Positions 47,601 through 64,000 of a stretch of DNA of 64,000 nt are shown here, in pieces; the stretch's first letter is position 1; the number at the start of each line of letters is the position of its first letter. Origin of the DNA: Archilochus colubris (lineage: Eukaryota > Chordata > Aves > Apodiformes > Trochilidae). A program made the translations under genes and the position numbers. The stretch lies in contig CM041090.1 in assembly GCA_023079485.1 (NCBI GenBank), forward strand, positions 2,399,180 to 2,463,179. The letters are read 5' to 3'. The notes under the pieces were generated by a model, which was not told the origin of the DNA, ran no database searches, and saw only the letters and a program-made list of their open reading frames with translations.

Positions 47601-50600
47601 AGTGACATGGATCTAAACAGCCCCCTGTAATCCTGAAGGACACAGTCTGTGACCTACTGCGATGCTTGGATCCCCACAAGTCTATGGGACCAGATGGGAT
47701 CCACCCAAGGGTAATGAAGGAGCTGGCAGAAGAGCTCGCCAAGCCTCTCGCTATCATCTACCAACAGTCCTGGCTCACTGGGGACATCCCAGATGATTGG
47801 AAGTTGGTGAATGTCACGCCAATCCACAAAAAGGGCCGGAAAGAGGACCCAGGAAACTACAGGCCCGTCAGCCTGACCTCAGTGCCTGGCAGGGTCATGG
47901 AACAGATCATCCTCAGTGCAATCACACAGCACCTGCAGGATGGGCAAGGGATCAGACCCAGCCAGCACGGTTTTAGGAAGGGCAGGTCCTGTCTGACCAA
48001 CCCGATCTCCTTTTATGATCAGGTGACCCGACTGGTGGATGAGGGGAGGGCTGTGGATGTGGTCTACCTAGACTTCAGCAAAGCCTTTGACACCGTCTCC
48101 CACAGCATCCTCCTGAAAAAACTGTCAGCCCGCAGCTTGGACAGGAGCACCCTGTGCTGGGTTAGGAACTGGCTGGAGGGCCGGGCCCAGAGAGTGGTGC
48201 TGAACGGGGCTGCATCCAGTTGGCGGCCGGTCACTAGTGGTGTCCCCCAGGGATCAGTGTTGGGCCCAGTTCTGTTCAACATCTTCATTGATGATTTAGA
48301 TGAGGGATTGAGTCCATCATCAGCAAATTCGCAGACGACACTAAGCTGGGGGGAGTGTTGATCAACTAGAAGGCAGGAGGGCTCTGCAGAGGGACCTGGA
48401 CAGACTGGAGAGCTGGGCTGATTCCAACGGGATGAGGTTTAACACGGCCAAGTGCTGGGTCCTGCACTTTGGCCACAACAACCCCATGCAGCGCTACAGG
48501 CTGGGGACAGAGTGGCTGGAGAGCAGCCAGGCAGAAAAGGACCTGGGAGTCTGGATCGACAAGAAGCTGAACATGAGCCAGCAGTGTGCCCAGGTGGCCA
48601 AGAAAGCCAATGGCATCCTGGCATGTATCCGGAACAGCATTGCCAGCAGGTCCAAGGAAGTGATTCTGCCCCTGTACTCAGCCCTCGTGAGGCCACACCT
48701 TGAGTACTGTGTCCAGTTCTGGGCCCCCCAGTTCAGGAAGGATATCGAGGTCCTGGAGCAGGTCCAAAGGAGGGCAACCAGGCTGGTGAAGGGACTCGAG
48801 CATAGACCCTACGAGGAGAGGCTGAGAGAACTGGGGTTGTTCAGCCTAAAGAAGAGGCGGCTCAGGGGAGACCTCATCGCTCTCTACAACTACCTGAAAG
48901 GAGGGTGTAGCCAGGTGGGGGTGGGCTCTTTTACCAAACGACTTTCAACAAGACAAGAGGGCATGGACTTAAGTTGTGCCAGGGGAAGTTAGGTTAGATA
49001 TTAGAAAGAATTTCTTTACGGAAAGAGTGATCCGTCATTGGAATGGGCTGCCCAGGGAAGTGTGGATTCTCCGTCCCTGGAGATATTTAAAAAAAGACTG
49101 GATGTGGCACTCAGTGCCATGGTCTAGCAACCGCAACGGTGGTTCAAGGGTTGGACTCGATGATCTCTGAGGTCCCTTCCAACCCAGCCAATTCTATGAT
49201 TCTATGATTCTATGATTCTAGGTGAAACTCCTAGCTTGAATTCTTCCTACTGATAAATCAGTAGGAGAGCAGCAGATACCTTCCTGCAACTGAAAGAATC
49301 ATGGTCATTTTGGCTGGAGAAGAGAAAACTGAAGGAAATACAGATGTCATCCCTAGAGGATGACATAACAGTTTCTCAGGATACACAGAGAACTGATGCT
49401 TTGCCTGATCACTGAGGAGAAAACCAAGCCTACTGTATTCACAACATATTGAACATCTGGCAGATAGAGTACTTTGTACATGAAATCTTTCAGCAAAGGA
49501 GGCCCAGTAGCAACCTTACTGGGAGCTGAAAACTATTCCTTCTGCCAATAAATACAAGGTTATGCCAGCTGTTTAACTTATTTTCCAAAAAAAAAGTAAA
49601 TGGTGAGATTGTCACACTGCTTTGCAGCTGCTGGAGCCCACACTGTGTAACTTAATAAACAAAGTTTTTATACCAGCAACCTAATGCTCAGAAAATACCA
49701 GGTTAAAAAAACACAAGCCAACAGCCAATTCAGGCAATAGGAAATGACTGAGGTCACATCTTGCTAACCAACAAAGTGGTTTCGTGGCCTATAAACACTG
49801 TTGTGAGTGTGAATAAACTAAAAAAATTCTAGTTCCATCAGAAGCTTTAGTTTCATAATTTTGTTCTTTTCTTTGTGACAACTTGGTCCCTGGGGGAAAA
49901 ATGGCAACTGTTAGAAAGCTGGGTTGCTAAAAAAAAAAAAAAACCAACAAAAAACCCAAACCCAAACATGAAAACAGCACACTGGAGTCAGTACCTCCAG
50001 TGTTTTGGGTAGTGAAGCAGCTAGGGTTTTGGGCAGTGAAGACTTTGGCCCAGATGTACAAGCACTTTGCCCTTGAAGAAAAAGTAGTTAACTTTGAGTA
50101 AGAACAATGTAGGTAACGACAAGACCTTGGTGAAGAGTAAAGTAGCACATATTTTGCTCTTTAGGAAGATCACATTAGCCAGAAGAGGCTCTGCTTTGTG
50201 TAAAAAAATAGTCATAGCCCATCAACTTGTAATAAGGGTGCCTGTTCAGCTCATAATAACCAATTATAACACAAAATATGCTTGTACTCATAGGCAAGAT
50301 AATGACAAGTATAAAAATAGATGTTTGATAGAATAAAAGCTGATGCTGGGTGTCAGTCATTCTATGTCTTGGCACGCATCAGGCAACACGTGTCACCTCT
50401 TCAGTATTGAAGTGCTGAGTGTACCCTGACAACAGTAAAGTCTGTACCTCATTGATTTCAGCTTGAATATTTGCCTTTTTTTCCATCTCTGAGAATTCCA
50501 CAAAGCATGGGGTTTTTCTCCAGGTTAAATCCAGTGTCTCCTGGGAAAGGAAAACAATGGGGAACAAACTGCAGTCAGCGGCAAGGCAAATTCTCAAGAC

Positions 50601-51363
50601 TGGCTTTTAGAAGTCTGAATTTACTGTTAATCTCTTGCACTATGCAAAGCAGTAAATGTCAGTTCATAACTCGTAAAATGCACACATTACATGGAATAAA
50701 TGAACACAAGTGAAGCTACAATTTCATCACAGGCAGTACAAGAGCACTCTCAGCATTTTCTTACGTGCCTCTGGAGCGCAGGAGAGGACATCACAAAACT
50801 CTGTATACACTGCAGAAAATACACACCTGAATCGGGTGTATTTCCTTCTTATTAAGGAAAGCTGTTACCAGCCAAAAATGTAAGCTTCCACGATAAAGGG
50901 AAACGTCTCTGCCTTTCAAATGCACAAGCATCCACACAAAACCCCAACACGTTTCCGCGCTATCACCTCAGTTCAAGCCGCCCCGAAGCCGCCGTGTGCC
51001 AGCCCGAGGCACCGGACACCCCTCCGGAACGGGCGGGCGCGGAGGGGAGAGGAGAACCGCAACACCGAACCTCATCCACGGCTTCTCCGAACCTCTACAG
51101 CGGGCGGTTCTGGTTACGCCACTAACCCTCCCGCAGCCCTCCTGACCGGCCCTCTCCCAGGCTCCTACCTGGCTCAGGACGCCCTTCGCCACGCACTGCG
51201 CCAGAAAGGCGGACGCCGCCGCGGGCTGCCCCGACGGACACGGGGGAGGGGAGTCTGTAGCGTCACTCCGGTTCTCATCGCTCGTGGCGTCTCGCTGCCA
51301 GTCCTGGCACTCCTCGGGCTCGGCGGCGGCCGTCGAGGAATCGGAGCAGTGCTGCTCCGCCAT
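44508..51363 (-). CDS. HAUS2: HAUS2 (augmin/HAUS complex subunit 2), complete, six exons
   Basis: The exons are 51363-51169, 50540-50448, 46690-46621, 45698-45566, 44901-44793 and 44657-44508. Splice phases join perfectly and give about 249 residues (human is 235 as I recall). Diagnostic text includes [72 protein letters not shown] and [19 protein letters not shown]. The predicted product is largely helical/coiled-coil, as expected for an augmin subunit. In family knowledge, HAUS is the eight-subunit complex that recruits gamma-tubulin to spindle microtubules for branching nucleation. The gene is divergent from LRRC57 across a CpG island. The N-terminal 45 residues are Ser/Thr/acidic-rich and longer than in mammals. 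A CR1 lies in intron 2. Confidence 0.95.
44793..44901 (-). CDS. HAUS2: HAUS2 coding exon 5
   Basis: 109 nt, acceptor gttacag, donor gtgagt. Encodes [20 protein letters not shown] and [16 protein letters not shown], the most conserved HAUS2 helix. Confidence 0.94.
45566..45698 (-). CDS. HAUS2: HAUS2 coding exon 4
   Basis: 133 nt, acceptor ttttatag, donor gtaggc. Encodes [39 protein letters not shown] and VTFHR. It enters in phase 1 and leaves in phase 2. Confidence 0.94.
45955..46085. repeat. AT-rich simple repeat in a HAUS2 intron
   Basis: Irregular (TA)/(ATT) repeats with small internal palindromes such as acatatattatgtaata. Confidence 0.8.
46621..46690 (-). CDS. HAUS2: HAUS2 coding exon 3
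   Basis: 70 nt, acceptor cttgtag, donor gtaagtg. Encodes [20 protein letters not shown] then FYL plus one base. Matches the human LEKDTADVVHPFFL segment. Confidence 0.93.
47150..49220 (+). mobile_element. CR1 LINE in HAUS2 intron 2, nearly full RT
   Basis: A long CR1 copy whose reverse transcriptase is open for 231 codons (47666-48361), with motifs [34 protein letters not shown] and [21 protein letters not shown] one-base deletion near 48304 (gatgagggattg) breaks the frame just before the FADD catalytic motif. ORF2 then continues past the point where the 27541/33185/53764 copies stop ([20 protein letters not shown]). The tail is three or more attctatg units ending at 49220. It lies antisense to HAUS2. 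Confidence 0.95.
49221..50447 (-). other. HAUS2 intron 2 remainder
   Basis: AT-rich intronic sequence; no additional exon or known repeat recognised. Confidence 0.5.
50448..50540 (-). CDS. HAUS2: HAUS2 coding exon 2
   Basis: 93 nt between a tttcccag acceptor and a gtacag donor, encoding [19 protein letters not shown] then [12 protein letters not shown]. Phase 0 at both ends. Confidence 0.93.
51169..51363 (-). CDS. HAUS2: HAUS2 coding exon 1
   Basis: 195 nt, 65 codons from [10 protein letters not shown] to GVLSQ, donor gtagga, phase 0. The last 20 codons align with the mammalian N-terminus (…FIASGMVNQ-like). The leading acidic Ser/Thr-rich part has no counterpart that I can recall, so the true start could be internal, though no other ATG follows in this exon. 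Confidence 0.85.
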
Positions 51364-51399
51364 CCCGGGTGACCCGGAAGCCCCGGTGAAGAGAGGCCA

Positions 51400-51476
51400 C
51401 AGTCACCGACGGGTGAGCGCCATACTGGGCGCGGCCGGAAGAGAAGGGTGACGGGCGTCCGGTTCCGAGGGAGCCG
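51400..51476 (+). other. LRRC57: Putative LRRC57 noncoding exon 1
   Basis: Inferred from the donor gagccg|gtgagc at 51476/51477 in the CpG island and from the need for a 5' exon upstream of the coding exon, which has a ttgctttgtcacag acceptor at 52254. The start coordinate is approximate. Confidence 0.5.
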
Positions 51477-52330
51477 GTGAGCGCTTTTGAGGGGTCGGTT
51501 CTGGAAGGGCGGGGGCGGGGCGCGGGGAGGGGGCGGTGGGCTCAGGCGCCGCGGAGGGGCGGTGTGCGGTGCTGGGAGAGGTGGGTTTGGCCCGGGCAGG
51601 GATGGGTTTGTCCGCCCTCTTGGAGCTCCGTGAGGTGGCGGGGTCGGTGCGAGCGGAGCAGCTGTGGGGGGACGCGGTTGAGGGGTCGGGGCCTGCAGCG
51701 GGTTCTGGCTGCTTCCCCTCTTTCCGCGGGTCCTGAGGACGCTGTGGCGGTGGGGAGTGGTGCTGAGTGCGGTATCAGGGTTGGGGTTAACAACCCTGAG
51801 AAGGGATCCCTCGGCCTGGAACCCGGCGTTGTTTGTCCTGGGGATTAAATCCCGCCGGAGGTGCAGGCGGTGGATGTCGGGTGCCTGCGTCTAGAGTCAC
51901 AGCAAAGGAGCCGGGTCTCTAAATAAAATAACTTTCCAGAAAAACAAATAAAACTGTAGTATTGGGAGCAAGTCAGCGCTGGTTGATGTCCCTTAAAATC
52001 ACCGAGAATCTCCTTAGGCATCTGGGCCCTGAAAGAAGCGAAATGTGGAGAGGATGCATTAATTCACTTAGTTTTTAAGTATATTTGTTGCATCATTTCA
52101 GTATTCAAACTGCTCTACCTAAAGCCAGGTAAATCTTTTAAGCTCTAGGTTTTATCTCTGAGGTAGGTGAACACGCAGCAGTGAAATGGTGGGTACGGTT
52201 GTAGTGCTAAAGGCAGGACACATAAAATTACTTTTTGTGTTTGCTTTGTCACAGAAACTTTGGGTCGCAGTTCCCTAGCGCAGAATAACTGAGAGAAACT
52301 GGCGGAGCCCATCACTGAAACTGCATTTGA

Positions 52331-59232
<6,902 letters not shown>

Positions 59233-59858
59233 TCATTATTCTGACCAGTAATACCCAGCAAAGAAATTAATAACTGGAACATCTGCTTCACTGACTTAAA
59301 CCAAGACTGATGATCACAGTACTGCTCCTCTAGGACTCTGCTAAGGTCTGCTCAGGCCACATTGATTACACTTGAACTAGAGAACATGAACATTGAACTG
59401 ATGAACCTGTCCAGGGGCCAGTTTTTATTTTTGTGCCACTTTAGCTTATAACACGTGTTCTTCTTTGTCAGGGCTTGTTCTTTCACAGAGAAGGTGAATG
59501 AGCATTTCAAAGTTGCCAGTTCCCTTTCGTCAGGAAGCTGGCTGTTGATTTGCAAGAGGATTATTCTGGAAACATTTTTCCATGATAGCACATGGAAGTT
59601 CTACCACCAAAGCAGATCTGAAACACTATATGGCTTGCATTAACATTACTCTACAGTGAACTTTTACGGGTGAGATTTTAGTTTCTAACTGGTATAAGTT
59701 TTTTATAAAGCACAAATAGTTGTGACTGAGGGTTTTAATAACTGCTTCTGTTCAACAGTCCGTATTTTGGGCATCCTTCATTCATATCTTACTGTACAGG
59801 CTTTCTTTTCCCATAAATGAGAATTGCACTACAGTCCACTTCTGCTAGAGCTGTATAA

Positions 59859-59864
59859 AATAAA
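59859..59864 (+). promoter_or_regulatory. LRRC57: Candidate LRRC57 polyadenylation signal
   Basis: AATAAA about 627 nt after the stop codon in ctgtataaaataaaaattag. Confidence 0.55.
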
Positions 59865-62800
59865 AATTAGGTTCATCTTCAGTGTATTCAGTAAAAATGT
59901 GCATTGCTCAAAATCCTTGCACTGACTCCTTGTCTACAGCACAATGCTGAAAATCTTAGTTGTCAGCCTACTGCTGCTGCCTTATTACCAAAAGCACCTA
60001 GAAAAAGCTAAAAATGTATGCAATTATGTAACTTATAATGAAAAAGGAAAATGTACTTGTTTATTTTAGTAAATAATTTTCAAAAAATCAAGTTCATTTG
60101 GTGTGACTGCTGCTGTTGTCACTTTAAGAAGTAGCCCTAAGCTAAGCTGTTGCTGAAGGTCACCACTTAGGCACTTTGTTCCATCAGCTGTTGGAACAAG
60201 TGCTATACTTCCACTGCTCAGAGAATGGAGAAGATTGGAGTATGTCAGCACTTCAGCAGCAATTCAGTTAATATGTACTGGATGCTCCAAACAGTGAAGT
60301 AGGAGCTGTGCTAAGTTTACTTCTTTGCAAGACAAGCCTGGATGCACCAATTCCTGATGAAAATGTTTTATGTTCTATGCTTCAGCTTTCCTACAGAAGA
60401 CAAGAAAAGCATTTGGGCAGCAAACTCCAAGTTGCTGGTGTAATTCAGTGTATTCAAGGTCTTAAGTCACCTGCAGCTGAGAAAAATGAAGTGACCTCTG
60501 TGCCCATCTTTTTCCTCAATGTAAGAACTATTGTTAAGGTTACAGATAAGTGGTTCTTTTATAAGATGCTCAGAAGAGGTATCTAATTCCCTGACCCTGT
60601 AGCTGTTTTATTTCCATCCTTACACAGTACTACCTGTTTTTTTAGAGAACATCAGTTCCTCTTTCAAAGGATGGATGTGATCCATCATTAAACAGGGAAC
60701 CAATTTTACTTCTAGGTGTTATTTCATGGAAAAACTGCTAGAGGAATAGCTGACAGCAGACAGTGTTTACAAGGCTACTTCATTTTGCAAGACTGCCTTT
60801 GTTCAGGCAGTTGTTGTACCACCTAATAACCCTTCCCCACCCAAGAGAGGGAATTATGAAAATGAAAGGGGACCCATGGGCTAAAATGAAAACAGATTTA
60901 ATGAAATAATGAACTACTAATAATCCTAATACTAATATGAAACACAAAGTTATACTCAGCCCATACAGTGGTTGTGAGCTGTCCTCCCAGCACTGAATGC
61001 TGCATGTCAGAACCTCCAGGGATGTCAGCTATTGAGGAAGAGCCCCATCCCCAGCAAACTTTGCATTTTATAGTGACTGTGACATTTGTGGCATGGAACA
61101 CTTGTGTTGGCCAGCTTAGGTCAGCTGCTCTGCTTTGGCTCCTCCTATTCCTAGCACCTGGCAAGCTCAGAACTGCTACAGATCTGGATCACTACCATGG
61201 CTGGTCCCAGACTAAAACAAACTGTATCACCAGCTATGTTCTCACAGAACAGGGTGCTGCAGTCTTCTCAAAAACTGCAGCTTCCCTGAGCAGAAACTGA
61301 TTCTTTAATTCTATCCCAGTGAAGCCAAGGCATGCAACATTCTGGGAATGTGAGGCTCTAGTACCACAGAAAATACAATTTAAATTGCCTCACAAGTGAA
61401 GTTACATTAAGGTAAAATCACTAGATTTCACTTACCAGACAAGGTATTTCCTAGGCACGTTAGAGATACTTGACTCCAAAGCTTATTGTATGTAGTTCCT
61501 TTACCTTCCTGCAGCACAGCCCCATGCCAAATGACAGTTTATCCAAGAGATGAACCCATTTCATAATTTGAAGATAAGTGATGTTGATTATGCAGGGAAG
61601 AAATCTATAGTGTTAAAAAAAAATCATGATATTCCTCTCAACCACACCCATTCCTTTGTTAGCATTTGGATTTCTGTGAAATAAAAATAGAAGTGAAATT
61701 TCCTGCTTGCATAGTAGCAAATAGTTCTGCCAAGTTTTTAAAGGACAGGACACTACACACAGATATTTCTAAGATAAAACAGTTTTAAAACACATTCAGT
61801 TATAAAAGGATGTATTTTTGTGCACAATATATAGTTTAACAATCAAAAGCAGAAACTGTAAACCTTCATTCTTAATAGCATTCAGAAATACAAAGGCATA
61901 CCGAGTGCTGATTCTATCCCAGAAGTATGGAAATTAAGCATATATTCTATATACACCAGCAAGACAATCCAAGCAGCAAACTGGGTTGTTCATTAACATA
62001 AAGGCACCCACTCCCTTATGGATCTTTTACAGAAAAAAAGCAATGATATTCAGGCTTGGAGTCTCAAAAATTATCTCCTTGTGTGGTATCCATTATAATA
62101 CTACAGTTTTGCTGTAGCAATCATAGCATTCTCTCAGCCAATGTGCTAATCTGTTGTTAGGTCTCAGGGAAGTCAAGAATATGGACTTCTAATTGCAGGG
62201 GAGAAAATCATTCCGATGTTTGAAACATCCAGGTGCTACAGAGCAGGTTTGCACTGTTGTATCATGCAATATAAGGTAACCACTTTCATCTTCTGTTCCA
62301 GGAGACAACTATAGTTGATAAAATACTTTGTTTTCACACCCAGCAGCAAATATGCCTTCAGTTAACCTGAAGTTTGCAAGAAGGAAAAAAAAAAAAAGGA
62401 TAGAAATTCCCTTTGCCTTCCCATACAAGTGGCTTGTTAAAAATGCACTTAACCTTCTTAGAAGTATTTCTTTGCTACTTGGGTTTTGAAGAACATAATT
62501 TTCATTTACTAAGGGGGCAGATAATGAGCTTTTAAAATTCATTAGCTTTCCAATAATTACTGGAAGCCAGACAGAAGTCAACACACTACTGAAGTAGCCA
62601 GTCCTCTAAAAATTATTTCACTTTATTCACCTAAGACAATCACCACTGGCCTGTTTATTACATGCAGCAACTCCAGCCTTGGTCAGGTTGTTGGCTTTTT
62701 TTAAAAAAAAGTTTTCTGGGAGAATATACAAGTAATACTGATTGTGTTCCTACTAAAAAGAAAACAAAACCTTTATTGTTGCTTTACATTTCAGGATACT

Positions 62801-63508
62801 AGTGTCCCCTCTCTAGCCCTGGGATTCATTATTAACAGCTACAGGATACTTATGGATTGTCCTTCCAGAAAACCACCCCATAATGCTGTTATTTTTCATG
62901 ATTCCTCCAATCAATTTGAAGATTTTTTTCCATCCAACATTAAATACCACACTTTAATCCAAAGCATCCTTTTCACCTTTATAACTGGCATAATATATTT
63001 CTGGGTAGAGTTAGAATTACACAGGTCACTTGCAATAAAATTAGAAAATTCTGGGAATAAATCTGATTATCAGTAAACCCAAAATATTTTCTTCATAGGA
63101 AGATTGATTTACCCCACCCAGTCAAAAAAAATCCTCTATTCTGCAACAAAACAGGAACATTTTAACTGCAAGGAACTTGGACATGCTGTATTTTCAATTG
63201 CCAGTCCCAAAATCTGAAATAATAAACCAGTCAGGAATCTACTTAGAACTAATTTATTTAGAACTAGCATACAGTTCTTAAATAGGTACTGCTCCATCCA
63301 GATGTGTGACAAAAGAAGTTTCATAATAAGCTTCTCTGTTTTCAGTAGGGTTTAAGCAGCTCCCTCAGAGTCATGCAGAGTTTGCTCTCTCAGATTTCAG
63401 CCATTATTTTGCACTGTATAAAAGGTATGAACTGAACTCCAGTGCCAAACCAGAATCTGATACAGGATATCAGAAAGCTGCATGCTTTTCTAGTCAGCTT
63501 CTTCCAGT
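59865..63508. other. Region 3' of LRRC57, no recognised gene
   Basis: No exon could be recognised on either strand. By synteny SNAP23 should lie to the right, with its 3' end towards this region, so part of this may be its 3' UTR. That is inference only. Open frames at 60308-60586, 60968-61300 and 62744-63076 have no domain support. Confidence 0.4.
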
Positions 63509-64000
63509 TAGGACACCTCAAGTACTGTGTCCAGTTCTGGGCCCCTCAGTTCAGGAAGGATATCGAGGTGCTGGAGCAGGTCCAAAGGAGGGCAAGGAGG
63601 CTGGTGAAGGGACTCGAGCACAGACCCTATGAGGAGAGGCTGAGGGAGCTGGGGGTGTTCAGCCTGGAGAAGAGGAGGCTCAGGGGAGACCTCATCACTC
63701 TCTCCAACTCCCTGAAAGGAGGTTGGAGCCAGGGGGGGTTGGGCTCTTTTCCCAGGCAACTCTCAGCAAGACAAGAGGGCACAAAAGGTCTCAAGTTGTG
63801 CCAGGGGAGGTTTAGGCTGGAGATTAGAAAGAATTTCTTTCTGGAGAGGGTGCTCAGGCATTGGAATGGGCTGCCCAGGGAAGTAGTGGATTCTCCGTGT
63901 CTGGAGATATTTCAAAAGAGACTGGATGTGGCACTCAGTGCCATGGGCTGGGAACTGCAACGGTGGTTCAAGGGTTGGACTCGATCTCTGAGGTCCCTTC
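63509..64000 (+). mobile_element. CR1 LINE 3' end, cut by window edge
   Basis: ORF2 C-terminal sequence starts at gtgtccagttctgggcccct and continues into the 3' UTR (caagggttggactcgatc). The tail lies beyond base 64000. Confidence 0.93.

Larger units (their letters stand above)
50940..51850. promoter_or_regulatory. Bidirectional CpG-island promoter of HAUS2 and LRRC57
   Basis: Very GC-rich with dense CpG. HAUS2 starts leftward at 51363, and the putative noncoding LRRC57 exon 1 ends at a gtgagc donor at 51477, so the two transcripts must begin within about 100 bp of each other. Two CCGGAAG ETS-type sites (51374-51380 and 51435-51441) lie between them. There is no TATA box, a typical layout for divergent housekeeping genes. 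Confidence 0.8.

Noticed and set aside
59865..63508. SNAP23 exons expected from synteny
   Set aside because: No SNARE-motif or C-terminal SNAP23 coding sequence could be found on the minus strand; at most this is its 3' UTR.

Overview
This is nuclear DNA from a bird. It holds many CR1 LINE copies whose 3' ends carry the avian ATTCTATGAT-type octamer/decamer tail, short avian LTRs, and intron-rich genes with vertebrate splice sites. The species cannot be named from the sequence.

Three genes are supported exon by exon. On the minus strand, the first three coding exons of the kinesin-family gene STARD9 lie at 39061-39015, 21561-21492 and 16894-16778. They are separated by a 17.5 kb intron 1 and a 4.6 kb intron 2, and intron 3 runs off the left end of the window. 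Also on the minus strand, a complete six-exon HAUS2 gene (augmin/HAUS complex subunit 2, about 249 aa) runs from 51363 to 44508. On the plus strand, a complete LRRC57 gene (leucine-rich repeat protein 57, 238 aa, five coding exons) runs from 52346 to 59232. HAUS2 and LRRC57 are head to head across a GC-rich island at about 50.94-51.85 kb. The order STARD9-HAUS2-LRRC57 and the relative strands match the mammalian 15q15 arrangement as I know it. SNAP23 would be expected next on the right, but no SNAP23 exon was recognised.

Layout: 1-16.8 kb is STARD9 intron 3, with a 352 bp tandem duplication and several LTR insertions. 16.8-39.1 kb holds STARD9 exons 3 to 1 with CR1s, a roughly 1 kb LTR mini-element, a polypurine tract and a GC-box minisatellite just inside intron 1. 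39.5-42.65 kb is an old CR1 with a younger CR1 nested inside it. 44.1-51.4 kb is HAUS2, with a CR1 in intron 2. 51.4-59.9 kb is LRRC57, with two CR1s in its introns. 60-63.5 kb has no recognised gene, and 63.5-64 kb is a CR1 running off the end.

The most unusual material is in the repeats: a family of short LTRs of about 210 bp with 6 bp target duplications, including a noncoding two-LTR element of about 1 kb; an LTR-like insertion that is almost a perfect 69 bp-arm palindrome; and a set of CR1 copies sharing the same disabling lesions. There is no evidence of a microbial-type system (CRISPR, operon, phage) here. All calls come from reading the sequence; no database search was run.
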